From Immundisolibacter cernigliae (GTDB lineage: Bacteria > Pseudomonadota > Gammaproteobacteria > Immundisolibacterales > Immundisolibacteraceae), in the NCBI RefSeq assembly GCF_001697225.1, contig NZ_CP014671.1, forward strand, positions 1,426,001-1,490,000: a stretch of 64,000 nt of DNA. Reading direction: 5' to 3'. Each line of letters opens with the position of its first letter. The stretch's first letter is position 1. The position numbers and the translations under genes are program-made. The notes below the pieces were generated by a model. That model had not been told where the DNA came from, searched no databases, and was given only the letters and a program-made list of their open reading frames with translations. Shown here one piece after another: positions 47,214-57,120 of this stretch.

Positions 47214-47581
47214 CCGGTGAACCCTGCACCGATCGACTCCAGGTAGTCGATCGCATCGTCGGTGCGTCCTTCCTGCACCAACTGCAGCAGGGTCTTGTGG
47301 TGGAACGCCGGTATGGGCTCGTTCTTGACCATGAAGAATGCACGCGCGGTATCCGGCTCCACCGCCGTGGCGGCCGACAGCACCCGCATCAGGTCACGCA
47401 GCGCGGCCTGGAGTCGCGGTGACTCCGGGTGGGTGCGCAGGGTGTTGCGGTGCACCCCAGCCAGCGTGGCCAGTTCCTGGTACTGCAGGCCCGAGGCATC
47501 GGCGATGTTCGTGGCGGAAAAGCGGGACGTGCCGGCTTCACGCACCGATTCGAGCACATTCGCGAAACCGGTAGAGGGCAT
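47210..47581 (-). CDS. Xre/MbcA/ParS-type antitoxin partner of RES
   Basis: 123 aa. N-terminal helix-turn-helix (LQYQELATLAGVHRNTLRTH) and a C-terminal toxin-binding domain (FFMVKNEPIPAFHHKTLLQL). Start taken at ATG 47581 (MPSTGFANVL). Neutralises the RES toxin and represses the operon in characterised systems. Retained although the toxin is broken. Confidence 0.85.
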   Translation of the reverse strand: MPSTGFANVLESVREAGTSRFSATNIADASGLQYQELATLAGVHRNTLRTHPESPRLQAALRDLMRVLSAATAVEPDTARAFFMVKNEPIPAFHHKTLLQLVQEGRTDDAIDYLESIGAGFTG

Positions 47582-47696
47582 TGCCGTTGCTCCCAAGGGC
47601 GAGGAATCGTCTGCACATTGCATGCACAGTCCGAGCATAATTCCACGCGGCGTCCTGCCAGGAGGCTCCCTGTCCCAGTCATCCCCCGGGGATGGC

Positions 47697-48890
47697 TCAG
47701 GGCTCGCGCAAGGCTGAACGCAGCCGCGCGAGGCAGGCGCGCGCCACCTCGGGGTCGGCCGAGCGGGAAGCCGAAGGCGACGACGATGGCGCCGGCCCCG
47801 CAGCTCGCGGCGCGGGCGGCGCTGCTGCGTCGGTGCCTGCCCACGCCTTGAACTCCCCGCGGATCGCCTTCTGGATGATGCCGAACAGATAGCCGGCCGG
47901 GTTGCGTACCGCGCTGTTGCGGCAGCGCGCCGCCCACTCGTCGAGCACGGCCTGCCGCTGGGCCTCGTCTACCTGCTGCAGCGCCACCAGCGCGCCGGCC
48001 TGCTGCTCGTCCTTCAGGCGCAGGAAACCCTCGGGCAGCCGCAGGTTCTGCAAGGCCCTCGCGCGCGGTACTGTACGTACTTCACTTATACGATCATTAC
48101 GTACTGTACGGTCCTCCTTCGGAATCCGAAGAGGGCCGTCCGGCGCGGGTTTCGGCCCTGCTTCGGATTCCGAAGACGGGCGCGCGCCATTCCGAAGCGG
48201 GGCCTCCTGGCCTTCTTCGGATTCGTGGTCCGCACCCTCCTGTGGAGAACCTTGCGTCGTCCAGCCATGCCGCGCCATGCGCTGCGCCAGCACTTGCAGA
48301 CGGGTCGGCAGCGTGCGCCCGCTGAGCAGCGGGTCTTCGGTGATCTCCCGCAGCGTGTTCATGCCCACGACCTGCACCGCCTTCGCGGCGTGCGCGAGCG
48401 CCTGACTCACCAGGCCCAGGTAGTCCGGGTCGAGCTGCATCGCCTCGAAGGGCGACAGCGGTTCGTCGTGCAGCACGTAGAGGTTGCCCTGGATGCGGCC
48501 GGTCTTGGGATCGCGCCGCCGCCGCACCAGGCTGAGCCAGCGCGTCAGCCGCAGCAGCGTCAGGGCGCGCGCCACGGTCTCGTGCGAGGCTTGCGCCGCA
48601 CAGGGCATGGACGCCAGATAGGGGCGGAGTTGGTCGTAAGTGGGAAAGGCGGTCACGCCGTCGTCGTTGAGCTGCAGGCGGAACACCTGCCAGGCATTGC
48701 GCTCCAGCGGCGTCAGGCGCCGGTCGAGGAACAGCCTGCGCGGGACGCTCTCATGGCGGTTGCCGCTGTAGAGGAAACCGTCGGCGGCCGGTGCCGTTCC
48801 CTGCGCTGGCTGCAGCTGCCGCAGCGCCTCGTCGAAAAGCGCGGACAGCGCAACGGGGCCTTTACGCCGTGGTGCGCCGTCCGTGGTCAT
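47697..48890 (-). CDS. STY4528-family ICE replication-type protein
   Basis: 397 aa. Rich in Arg and Ala with a winged-helix-like region (TYDQLRPYLASMP; ASHETVARALTLLRLTRWLS) as in the STY4528 family encoded by SPI-7/PFGI-1-type elements. Long linker (about 210-275). The C-terminus EWAARCRNSAVRNPAGYLFG resembles other replication proteins of plasmids and ICEs. Three nt after DUF2857. Confidence 0.8.
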   Translation of the reverse strand: MTTDGAPRRKGPVALSALFDEALRQLQPAQGTAPAADGFLYSGNRHESVPRRLFLDRRLTPLERNAWQVFRLQLNDDGVTAFPTYDQLRPYLASMPCAAQASHETVARALTLLRLTRWLSLVRRRRDPKTGRIQGNLYVLHDEPLSPFEAMQLDPDYLGLVSQALAHAAKAVQVVGMNTLREITEDPLLSGRTLPTRLQVLAQRMARHGWTTQGSPQEGADHESEEGQEAPLRNGARPSSESEAGPKPAPDGPLRIPKEDRTVRNDRISEVRTVPRARALQNLRLPEGFLRLKDEQQAGALVALQQVDEAQRQAVLDEWAARCRNSAVRNPAGYLFGIIQKAIRGEFKAWAGTDAAAPPAPRAAGPAPSSSPSASRSADPEVARACLARLRSALREP

Positions 48891-48893
48891 GGC

Positions 48894-49454
48894 CTACACC
48901 AGCCCCTGGTCGATCCAGTTGCGTATCGCCGCCCACACCACCGACATCGGCAGGCTCAGCGCCTCGGCCAGGTCCATGGTCAGTGCCAGCATCGCCATGT
49001 CGTCGTTCAGGGCGATATGGCGCTCGGCGACGCCGGCCTTCCAGCGCTCCCACAAGGCCACGTCCTGCGCCTCGTCGAGCACCGGATGCCGGCCCTTGCG
49101 CTTGGGCAGCCCAAGGATGTCGCGGCGCAGCGCCACTTCCTGATGCGTGAGGCCGTAGAACTTGCCGACCATCTCCGTGCTCGCCCCCAGGCGCAGCATG
49201 CGGTCCACCGTGGCGATCTCCCGCGCCACGTCGTGCACCTGGCTCAGCAGCCGCTTCAGCACCTCCCGGTTCACCGACACCGAACACCACGACACCGTGG
49301 CATTCACCAGCATGCTCACGAGTTCGGGATGCTTCAGCGCGTCCAGCTCCTCCTCGCCGAAGCCCATGGCCTTGCAGCGTCGCAGTTGGCCGTTGCGCAA
49401 GTCATGCAGGGCCTGGGCGATCACGGCCTGGTTGAGCGGGTGCGGCGCCGACAT
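48894..49454 (-). CDS. DUF2857 ICE protein
   Basis: 186 aa. Helical; HPELVSMLVNATVSWCSVSV, MVGKFYGLTHQEVALRRDIL (an HTH-like segment) and AEALSLPMSVVWAAIRNWID. Standard neighbour of ParB in this ICE family; probably a regulator of transfer (known in related elements as FlhC-like). ATG 49454. Confidence 0.8.
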   Translation of the reverse strand: MSAPHPLNQAVIAQALHDLRNGQLRRCKAMGFGEEELDALKHPELVSMLVNATVSWCSVSVNREVLKRLLSQVHDVAREIATVDRMLRLGASTEMVGKFYGLTHQEVALRRDILGLPKRKGRHPVLDEAQDVALWERWKAGVAERHIALNDDMAMLALTMDLAEALSLPMSVVWAAIRNWIDQGLV

Positions 49455-49471
49455 GGGAGGCTCCTGCGCGT

Positions 49472-51142
49472 TCAGGACTCGCGGCCCGGGTCGCCGGCTT
49501 CCAGGTCCAGCAGCCGGCGCGCCAGGCGCAGCAGACGGAACAGCTTCACCAGCCCGGCATCGCTCAGGCGCGTGGCCGAGCCGCCGTGCCCATGCAGCAG
49601 CGCCCCCAGGTCGTCGGCCAGCCGCGCGCGGTCCAATCCGTTCGCGGCGGGCGGCGCGGCACTCAGCGCATGCAGCAGGGTCAGCACCGCCCGCGCGAAC
49701 GCCGGCAGCGCCTTCGCTTGGTCCACCGCCGGCGCCATGCAGACGAAGCCGATGCCGCCGGCGCTGGCCTCGATGTGGTCGGCGACTGCCGCTTCCCCGG
49801 CGATCTCGCGCGCGAACTGCGCGATGTGCACCCGCAGGCGATCCGGCGCGTCCAGCCCCGGCTCGATGTACCAGACGTCCGAGATGGGATAGAGCCCGCC
49901 GGCTTGCACAGGGACTGCGCGCAGCGCATCGGCCTCGAAGTCGGGCCGCTGGTCGCCGAGCCGGTCCGCGACCATCCGCTGGATGGACTGCAGGCGCTCG
50001 GTGGTCGCTGCCGGTGTCACGATGTGCCCCTGCAGGCGCTCGTCGCGTTGCTCGTCCTGCTCGCTCGGCACGGGGGTAGTGTCTGCGTCCTCTCCGCTGC
50101 CCGAGTCGGGTGGTGCAATGGGCGGCGCGGGTGGGGTAGCGGCCGGGGGCGCGGTTGGCGTGGTGTCCTGCAACGCGGGATCGGTGGGTGGCCGTCGAGT
50201 CGCGGGAACCGCCGCTGCAGCGGGCACTGGCCCCGCCGGTTCGCTGGTCAGCGCATGCTGGCGGCTTTCGCTGTCGTTGATCTCCAATGCCAGCGTGTCG
50301 TAGTCGGCCTCCAGCAGCTCGGCCATCTGGCCCACCAGCTCGTCCTGCACCCGCTGCGGCGAGAAGTCGTCCGGCCTTGTGTCGAACTGCGCCAGCACGT
50401 CCTGAAACAAGGTGGCGAAGTCCACGGCCACGGTGCGGCTCAGCGCACGCCGCTCCCAGGTGCGCTCGCACGCCTTGCGCAGCACTGCGAGCCGGTCCAC
50501 CTGATGCCGGCCCAGCCCGCCGTACAGCAGCGTCGGGATCGCCGGCAGCAGATAGCGCACCGCATCATTCATGCGGCTGATGTGTGACTGCGGCACCGGA
50601 TAGCCGTCGGCCGTCAGCCGCCGCGCGAGTTCGCTCTGCGACAGCGCCTGGCCGCTTTCCTGCTCGTAGAACGCGCGCGCCTTCTCGATGCCCAGGGCCC
50701 GCTCGATGAAGGTCAGCCCGCCGCGCAGCTCGTTCTCGGCCAGATGCCCGGTCAGCGCCACGATTTCGCCGCGCGCCGGCCACGGGCGAAACAGGCACGC
50801 AATGCGGAAGAAGCGCTCCTCCCTGGTCTCGCTCCACAACTCGCGCAGGATCGCCAGCCGCGTGTTGCCGCCGTTGCGAATGATGTAGTGCGCCTCGCCC
50901 GGCCTGCGCGTGATCGCGGGGGGCGCATCCAGCCCGCGTTCGCGGATGGAGACCTTGATCTCCGCATAGGCCGGGTTGCGCGTCAGGCGCGGGTCGTGGT
51001 CGTAGGGCCGCAACTGGTCCAGCGTCACCACCATCGGCGTGTCGGCGATGGGATCGCTCAAGGTCGCGGCCGAAGCGCCGCTGCGCTGGAAGCCGGTGGC
51101 CAGCAGCTTGGCAGCCATGTCCTGCGGCGTCAGCTCAGCCAC
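49472..51142 (-). CDS. parB: ParB-family partition protein of an ICE
   Basis: 556 aa, GTG start 51142. N-terminal ParB/Srx domain with PYDHDPRLTRNPAYAEIKVS, RNGGNTRLAILREL and ENELRGGLTFIERALGIEKA, then an HTH (LSQSELARRLTADGYPVPQS). A Pro-rich linker (about 325-375) leads to a C-terminal domain specific to the ICE ParB group. Overlaps the small upstream gene by 8 nt. Confidence 0.9.
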   Translation of the reverse strand: MAELTPQDMAAKLLATGFQRSGASAATLSDPIADTPMVVTLDQLRPYDHDPRLTRNPAYAEIKVSIRERGLDAPPAITRRPGEAHYIIRNGGNTRLAILRELWSETREERFFRIACLFRPWPARGEIVALTGHLAENELRGGLTFIERALGIEKARAFYEQESGQALSQSELARRLTADGYPVPQSHISRMNDAVRYLLPAIPTLLYGGLGRHQVDRLAVLRKACERTWERRALSRTVAVDFATLFQDVLAQFDTRPDDFSPQRVQDELVGQMAELLEADYDTLALEINDSESRQHALTSEPAGPVPAAAAVPATRRPPTDPALQDTTPTAPPAATPPAPPIAPPDSGSGEDADTTPVPSEQDEQRDERLQGHIVTPAATTERLQSIQRMVADRLGDQRPDFEADALRAVPVQAGGLYPISDVWYIEPGLDAPDRLRVHIAQFAREIAGEAAVADHIEASAGGIGFVCMAPAVDQAKALPAFARAVLTLLHALSAAPPAANGLDRARLADDLGALLHGHGGSATRLSDAGLVKLFRLLRLARRLLDLEAGDPGRES

Positions 51143-51371
51143 GGCCGCTCTCCTGCGCCTGCCGGTTGGCGCGGCGAAGCTGCGCACGGGCATTGCGGTC
51201 GGCACGGTGGTCGCTCGCAGTCGAGCTGGTGTAGATCGACGCGCAGCCTTGTTTTGTGAACTTCAGGTGTCCGCCGGACGTGCGCGCCACGCGCCAGCCT
51301 TCGCCCAGCGCGAACTCGATCAGCGCACGCAGCCGTTCACGGCCGCGCGCCAGTTCATGCGCGCTCGCCAC
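51135..51371 (-). CDS. Small HicA-like protein between parA and parB
   Basis: 78 aa, GTG start. GEGWRVARTSGGHLKFTKQG resembles the dsRNA-binding fold of HicA toxins, including the GGHLKF core with its His. Overlaps parA by 17 nt and parB by 8 nt. Often found in this position of ICE partition modules; no antitoxin gene accompanies it. Confidence 0.6.
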   Translation of the reverse strand: MASAHELARGRERLRALIEFALGEGWRVARTSGGHLKFTKQGCASIYTSSTASDHRADRNARAQLRRANRQAQESGRG

Positions 51372-52221
51372 GGCCGGCCCCTCGCGCGTCGCCCCGGCCG
51401 GTGACCCACGCGAAGCGCTCCCGCCACGCGGGGAACAGCTCGCCGGCCAGCGTGCGCATGGTGTCCAGCGCCGCGGGCGCCAAGCGCCCGGCCGGCCGCC
51501 GGCACTCCAGCCGATGCACCGGCAAGCCTCGTGTCGCGGCGCGCGGATAGGCTTCGATGGCCGGCACGTCGGTGCCCAGCACCTGCACGCCGGGCTGTTC
51601 CTGGAACACCTGTCGCAGCGCCTGCTGGACCAGCCGCGCGTTCGACGACACCGGATGCACACGGTTGATGAGCAGGCGCAGCGGCGGCGGCTCGATGCCC
51701 AGGTGCCGATACGGCGCGATGTCCTCGATCAGTTGCAGGGTGCCGCGGCGCAGCTCGCGCGCCGCGAGGATTTCCGGCGTCACCGGCGACAGTGCCAGGT
51801 CGGACGCCAGCACCGCCATCTCCAGCAGCACGCTGCGCGCGCCCTGGGTGTCGATCAGCAGCAAGTCGTAGTGCGTGCGAAAGACGGGCAGCAGGTGGCG
51901 CAGCCGCAGGCGCCCATCCGGTGCGTGCAGCAGCAGCGTGTTCAGTTCGCCGCGGTCGTCGTTAGAGAGCACCAGGTCCAGGCCCGCGATCGCGGTGCGC
52001 GACACCAGTTGCTCGATGCGCCGCTCGTTGAAGGCCAGCATCTGGTAGATGCCGGCGGGCGCGCGCACGTCCAGCGTGAAGTAGCTCGACAGCGTGGGCT
52101 GCACGTCCAGGTCCAGCAGCAGCACGCGCAGCCCGGCGTCGGCGATGAAGCCGCCCAGGTTGGCCGCCGTCGTGGTCTTGCCCACGCCGCCCTTGGTCGA
52201 AATGATGGACACCACCTGCAC
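51355..52221 (-). CDS. parA: ParA-family ATPase
   Basis: 288 aa. Deviant Walker A KGGVGKTTTAANLGG (about 10-24), VLLLDLDVQPTLSSYFTLD, Walker B LLLIDTQGARS. Partitions the excised element together with ParB. Complete. 40 nt after alpA. Confidence 0.93.
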   Translation of the reverse strand: MQVVSIISTKGGVGKTTTAANLGGFIADAGLRVLLLDLDVQPTLSSYFTLDVRAPAGIYQMLAFNERRIEQLVSRTAIAGLDLVLSNDDRGELNTLLLHAPDGRLRLRHLLPVFRTHYDLLLIDTQGARSVLLEMAVLASDLALSPVTPEILAARELRRGTLQLIEDIAPYRHLGIEPPPLRLLINRVHPVSSNARLVQQALRQVFQEQPGVQVLGTDVPAIEAYPRAATRGLPVHRLECRRPAGRLAPAALDTMRTLAGELFPAWRERFAWVTGRGDARGAGRGERA

Positions 52222-52261
52222 GGGCTTCTCCTGGTCGAATGGCTGGAACCGAGAAGAAGCG

Positions 52262-52480
52262 TCAGGCGCGTTGCTTGAGGCGATCGGCGATCCACTGGTC
52301 GATCTCCACCGAGTCCCAGCCCACCGCGCGCACGCCCAGGCGCAGCGCCCTGGGGAACCTGCCTTTCTTCATCAGGCTATAGATGTGCGCGCGCTTGAAG
52401 CCGGTCTTGGCTTCGACCTCGGCGCGGCGCAGGATGCGGTGCTCGGTCGGTGCCGCCGGGGCGGGGGTCTGCGAAGACAT
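52262..52480 (-). CDS. AlpA-family regulator
   Basis: 72 aa. HRILRRAEVEAKTGFKRAHI, SLMKKGRFPRALRLGVRAVG and VEIDQWIADRL define the AlpA/Xis-like DNA-binding fold. First of the partition operon; in related elements it acts on excision or transfer genes. Confidence 0.9.
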   Translation of the reverse strand: MSSQTPAPAAPTEHRILRRAEVEAKTGFKRAHIYSLMKKGRFPRALRLGVRAVGWDSVEIDQWIADRLKQRA

Positions 52481-52554
52481 GACGGTCACTCCTTGACGCT
52501 CAGTGGCGCTGATTGGCGTGACCCGAATTAAGAACGCCGCGTCGCGGAAAGACA

Positions 52555-52585
52555 CCGCAAATGCGGTATCCGCAACCGCAGATAC
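52555..52585. promoter_or_regulatory. Paired palindromes upstream of alpA
   Basis: CCGCAAATGCGG (52555-52566) adjoins GTATCCGCAACCGCAGATAC (52566-52585), a 20-bp near-palindrome with one mismatched pair and loop AACC. They sit between the 258-aa gene and alpA, a likely operator for this operon or for ParA/AlpA autoregulation. Confidence 0.4.
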
Positions 52586-52598
52586 GGCCTGGCATCGC

Positions 52599-53375
52599 TC
52601 AGGAAGCCGTGCTGTGCAGATTGCGCCGAGCCAGGGCGAACTTGGCCTGCAGGGTGCGCTCGGTGATGCCCATCGCCTTGCCGTGGTGCGCCACCATCGC
52701 GCTGATGATGGCCTCCTGCGTCAGGAAGCTGGAGTACGGCGTGCCGCTGGGCGACTTGCCCAGCAGCAGCGTCAGTAGCCCCCCAACGATGTTCAGGTAG
52801 GTCGATTCGCTGCGCGGCCCCGGCGTGTTCGCACGCGCCGCGTCGGCCGCGCAGGCGGCGTGCGCCTTCAGCAGCGCCGCGTGCTCGGCGCGCAGCGTCT
52901 CGTGCACGCCCAGGTGTTCCGCCAGCCGCGCCTTGATCGCTTCCCGCTCGGCCAGCAAAGCGCCCACGGTGTCCAGGCTGATCGCCGGGTGAAGCGCACG
53001 CTCGATCGCATCGAACAGAAACGCCGGTCTCTCGCCGGGGTAGTAGTGCGCCATCCAGGCTTTCAGATCGACGTGCCGTACCGTCAGTGACGGGTCGTCC
53101 ATCGCCAGGCACTGCGTGTCCCGCACCAGGCCCTCCTTACCGTACGGCATCTCGCCGTGAGCCAGCGCGTCGAAGATCCTTTCGGCGTTCAACCGCAGCA
53201 TCGGCCAGCGCGGAAACTGCGTTGCCTCCGGCACAGGCCGCTGGCCCAAGGTCCCCAGGATGCGCCGCTCGAAGCGCAGCAGTCCGCTCCAGCGGATTGC
53301 CGCCTCGATCGGGCGGTAGTAGGTCTTGGCGCCTTTGGCCAGGCTGCTCGCCTTCGGCATATCGCGCGCCTCCAT
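52599..53375 (-). CDS. ICE-associated hypothetical protein
   Basis: 258 aa. No domain recognised. Seen: GAKTYYRPIEAAIRWSGLLR near the N-terminus, a central helical region (LLAEREAIKARLAEHLGVHE) and a C-terminal SFLTQEAIISAMVAHHGKAM. The homologues I recall are in ICE partition regions beside alpA. A start at 53360 (MPKASS) is equally possible. Confidence 0.65.
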   Translation of the reverse strand: MEARDMPKASSLAKGAKTYYRPIEAAIRWSGLLRFERRILGTLGQRPVPEATQFPRWPMLRLNAERIFDALAHGEMPYGKEGLVRDTQCLAMDDPSLTVRHVDLKAWMAHYYPGERPAFLFDAIERALHPAISLDTVGALLAEREAIKARLAEHLGVHETLRAEHAALLKAHAACAADAARANTPGPRSESTYLNIVGGLLTLLLGKSPSGTPYSSFLTQEAIISAMVAHHGKAMGITERTLQAKFALARRNLHSTAS

Positions 53376-53889
53376 CCCTCATCGCACCGAGTCCACGCCG
53401 TGCACCCGCCGTACCGGCGGGGTGCGTGGCGGTCCTGGAATCTCCGGGAGAAACGCGTGGCTGGCGAAGCGGCGAAGACCAGGGCAGCGGCGATGCCGCC
53501 GGTTTGTTGCGGGATGGGCGCCTTGCCCCGCATGGCCCCAACGCTCACGATTCACAAGCCGCGAAACAGGCTGTCACCCCGCATCGTTCGCGGGCGTCGT
53601 GCCTCACCCGGATGACCGAGCCGGAGTCTCTGCAGGGCAAAATGCCCAGTAAAGCGCGATCGGCTCGACACCCCAGAGCCGATGCGCATACGGCAAGCAC
53701 GGTTGCGCCGCGCGTCTTCGCTGTGACGCGCACGATGGGCACGCGAGTTTCAGCGCAGGATGCCGACCGCAGCCGCGAACCACGCCGCAGTCCGGCGCGC
53801 CCATGCACTGCGGGAACGGGATTCCGCCATGGCAAAACAGGTCTGGCGACTTGACCAAAATGGCATCGGCCAACCCGCCTGAACCAGCC
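53376..53889. other. Gene-free interval between ICE block and LysR gene
   Basis: 514 bp. Frames in all directions are short, Arg/Pro/Ser-rich and without motifs. No tRNA, repeat or integrase remnant is recognised. It may contain the promoter for the 258-aa gene. Confidence 0.6.
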
Positions 53890-54801
53890 TCATGCGGACC
53901 GTTGCACATCCAGCGGCATTTGGCCGACACGCTGCGCACGGTCGATGAAGTGGCGCAGCGGCTCCGACATCGCGCCCTCCGGATGCAGCAGGTAGGTCGT
54001 CAACGCCGCCGAGTCTTCATCCAGCGGCCGGACGATCACGTCTGCCTGCCGGCATGCCATCACGTGCGCCGCGGTGGAAAATCCCACGCCATAGCCGGCC
54101 GCCACCAGGGCCAGCATCAGCGAGTGGGTCGTTACGTACTCGGCCACGACCGGCGGCGTCTCCACCAGGCGCAGCAGACGTGCGCATTGCCGGCCGCACT
54201 CCTCACACACCTGCGGGTGGCACAGCACCAGCGGATAGCCCACCACCTCGTCCAGCGGTACCCGCTTGTGCACCAGCAAGGGGTGTCGCGTGGGTATGGC
54301 CACCACGAGCGGGTCTTGCCACACCGGTATGGCGACCAGTCCGGCCTGCATCTCGCCGGCCATCGCAAAGGCGGCGTCGTACAGGCCGTTGCCCAGCCCG
54401 CCCACCACCTGCGACAGCGGCGCCTCGAACAGCCGGATGCCCACTTCCGGCGCCTCCTCCCGGCACAGGGCGAGCAGTGCCGACAGGCGGGCCGGCCCGA
54501 CGCCGCCGGCCAGGGCGATGCGCAGGGTGTCCCGGTGTCCCGCCGCGACCGCACGCGCCTTGGTCCGGGCGTGCTCAAAGGCCAGCAGCACGCGCCGGGC
54601 CTCCTCCAGGAACGCCTGCCCGGCCGGAGTCAGGCGCATGGTCCGCGACCTGCGCTCCAGCAGCGCTACGCCCAGGTCCGCCTCCAGTTGGCGAATCGTG
54701 CGCGACAGGGGCGACTGCTCCACATGCAGTCGCCGCGCCGCCCGGCCGAAGTGCAACTCCTCGGCTACGGCGATGAAACAGCGAAGATGGCGTAAGTTCA
54801 T
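53890..54801 (-). CDS. LysR-family regulator 1
   Basis: 303 aa. HTH: MNLRHLRCFIAVAEELHFGR, then RLHVEQSPLSRTIRQLEADL. Effector domain with AGYGVGFSTAAHV. Resembles the LysR pair carried by some ICEs, and is homologous to its divergent neighbour. ATG 54801. Confidence 0.92.
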   Translation of the reverse strand: MNLRHLRCFIAVAEELHFGRAARRLHVEQSPLSRTIRQLEADLGVALLERRSRTMRLTPAGQAFLEEARRVLLAFEHARTKARAVAAGHRDTLRIALAGGVGPARLSALLALCREEAPEVGIRLFEAPLSQVVGGLGNGLYDAAFAMAGEMQAGLVAIPVWQDPLVVAIPTRHPLLVHKRVPLDEVVGYPLVLCHPQVCEECGRQCARLLRLVETPPVVAEYVTTHSLMLALVAAGYGVGFSTAAHVMACRQADVIVRPLDEDSAALTTYLLHPEGAMSEPLRHFIDRAQRVGQMPLDVQRSA

Positions 54802-54990
54802 GTATTTCCCCCAAACGTACGGAGTCCATTCCTCTGACTGTAGGGAACTGCATGGGTGCTTCCCGGCGGCGATGCCGGTCACAGAGGCTTGGCAATCGCC
54901 GCCCTCCGGCCTTGTGTCGTCGGCACGGGGGGGCGACTGTCCAACGCAAGGCCGGTTGTCCATTCCGTGTAGCCTTGGCGGATAATTGCG

Positions 54991-55005
54991 AATAATTCCA
55001 TTATT
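54991..55005. promoter_or_regulatory. AT palindrome between divergent LysR genes
   Basis: AATAAT-TCC-ATTATT in a GC-rich 582-bp gap (54802-55383). AT-rich dyads are typical LysR operators, so either neighbour may bind it. No gene is seen in the rest of the gap. Confidence 0.4.
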
Positions 55006-55383
55006 GTCTTCGTCCAAGCGAGGTAAGCGCGGTGGGCTGCACCGATCGCGACACCAGCGATGTTCGTGCGCAGTGCCCGGCACATCGACGGATTTTTCGG
55101 CGTCGCGGATGCGGCATCGTCTTCGTAGCCCCGATTCGCAGGGAAGGCCTGTGCCACGTTGCTTGGCTGCCTGTCCCGGCATGGTATGGCAGCAGCACCG
55201 GGACCTTGGGCATTCAATGCCCGGGGTTGGTGCGCCGGCCTGTCACACGAGCGTCGGCGACGAGCCCGTTCCCGACGGGGATGACTGCTTCGACGCGATG
55301 CAAACGAAGGAGGTGCTGACGGGAATGTAGATGGAGATGTGGCGCCCGAGGCCGAAGGAGAAAAAGACAGACAGGAGGCGGCC

Positions 55384-56280
55384 GTGGATTTCAGATTGCT
55401 GCGTTACTTCGTCGCAGTTGCGGAAGAACTGCATCTGGCCCGTGCAGCCGAGCGCCTGGGCATCGCACAATCGCCTCTGTCGCGTGCGATGCGCGATCTG
55501 GAAAGCCAGCTTGGCGTGCAGCTGTTCGACCGCGGCACCCGCCGGACGCGGCTGACCTGGGCGGGCCAGGTGTTCCTCGGCGAATGCCGGCGCGTGCAGG
55601 CCGCCGTGGAGCAGGCGGTCAGGAGCGCCAAGGCGGCGGCGCAGGGCTACCAAGCCCATCTGCGCATCGGCTTCTGCGACAGCTTGGCGCAGCCCCGCAT
55701 CGCCACCTTGCTGGCGCGCAGCCGCGAGGATGATCCCGAGCTGGAGATTCGCGTCTTCGACCTGCCGTTCGCGCAGCAACTGAACGTGCTGCGCAACGAT
55801 CTGCTGGACATCGGCTTTGCGTTGTCAAACGCGGTGCATGACGGCCTCGTCGCCGAGCCGGTGTGGACCGATCCGCTGTCGGTGATCCTGCCCGCACGCC
55901 ACCCCTTGCTGGCATACGTGCAGGTCCCGCTGGTCGAAGCCCTGAAATTCCCGCTGGTTCTGTGCCATGCCGAATCAGGATCGGGCTGCCGCAATCAGAT
56001 CCAGGCGGTGCTGCAGGACGCGGGCCCGCCGCTCAGGGTGGTCGATGAGGTGACCAGCCTGGGCTTGCTGTTGACCCTGGTCGGCGCCGGCTACGGTATC
56101 GGCTTCGCCATCGCCTCGCACGTGCAGACGCTGCAGCGGCCGGACATCTCCATTCGTCCCCTGGCCGGTACGCCACCGATGCTCTCTACCTACCTGCTGC
56201 GCCGCCAAGGGGAACCCTCGGAGCCCATGAAGCGGTTCATGGAGCGAGTGATGGCCATGACCGCGCGGTCGGAGGAGTGA
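55384..56280 (+). CDS. LysR-family regulator 2
   Basis: 298 aa, GTG start with AGGAGG 6 nt upstream (an ATG at 55339 would add 15 residues lacking LysR character). HTH: FRLLRYFVAVAEELHLARAA, ERLGIAQSPLSRAMRDLESQ. Effector domain ends VGAGYGIGFAIASHV. Similar to regulator 1 over its whole length, so they probably arose by duplication. Confidence 0.92.
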   Translation: MDFRLLRYFVAVAEELHLARAAERLGIAQSPLSRAMRDLESQLGVQLFDRGTRRTRLTWAGQVFLGECRRVQAAVEQAVRSAKAAAQGYQAHLRIGFCDSLAQPRIATLLARSREDDPELEIRVFDLPFAQQLNVLRNDLLDIGFALSNAVHDGLVAEPVWTDPLSVILPARHPLLAYVQVPLVEALKFPLVLCHAESGSGCRNQIQAVLQDAGPPLRVVDEVTSLGLLLTLVGAGYGIGFAIASHVQTLQRPDISIRPLAGTPPMLSTYLLRRQGEPSEPMKRFMERVMAMTARSEE

Positions 56281-56526
56281 GCCGTTTTCGTGATGGTCGC
56301 AGGCGCCAACGAGGCAAGCGCAGGACGTGCTACTACGGTAGACGGCTAGCAGGAGGTCCGTGGTAAAACGCGATGCGGTGTTGCTTCCTGTGCGGGCTGC
56401 CGCTGGTTGCGGCGGTATTTTCGGCGCTTGTTCCACTGGAATCTGGCGCCAATGTGTATAACGATGTGAGTAATATGCGCCATATAGACGAATATTTAAT
56501 TTATAGATCAATAGATTACATGTAAT
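56281..56526. other. AT-rich leader before trpG
   Basis: 246 bp. The last 70 bases are AT-rich (TTTAATTTATAGATC and neighbours) amid GC-rich DNA, so the trp promoter probably lies there. ATATGCGCCATAT (about 56474) is a short dyad. No trp leader peptide or attenuator is evident. Confidence 0.5.

Positions 56527-57116
<590 letters not shown>

Positions 57117-57120
<4 letters not shown>

Noticed and set aside
53604-53939. A 111-codon minus-strand Cys-rich frame
   Set aside because: Scattered Cys without spacing pattern, no ribosome site, overlaps the LysR 3' end.
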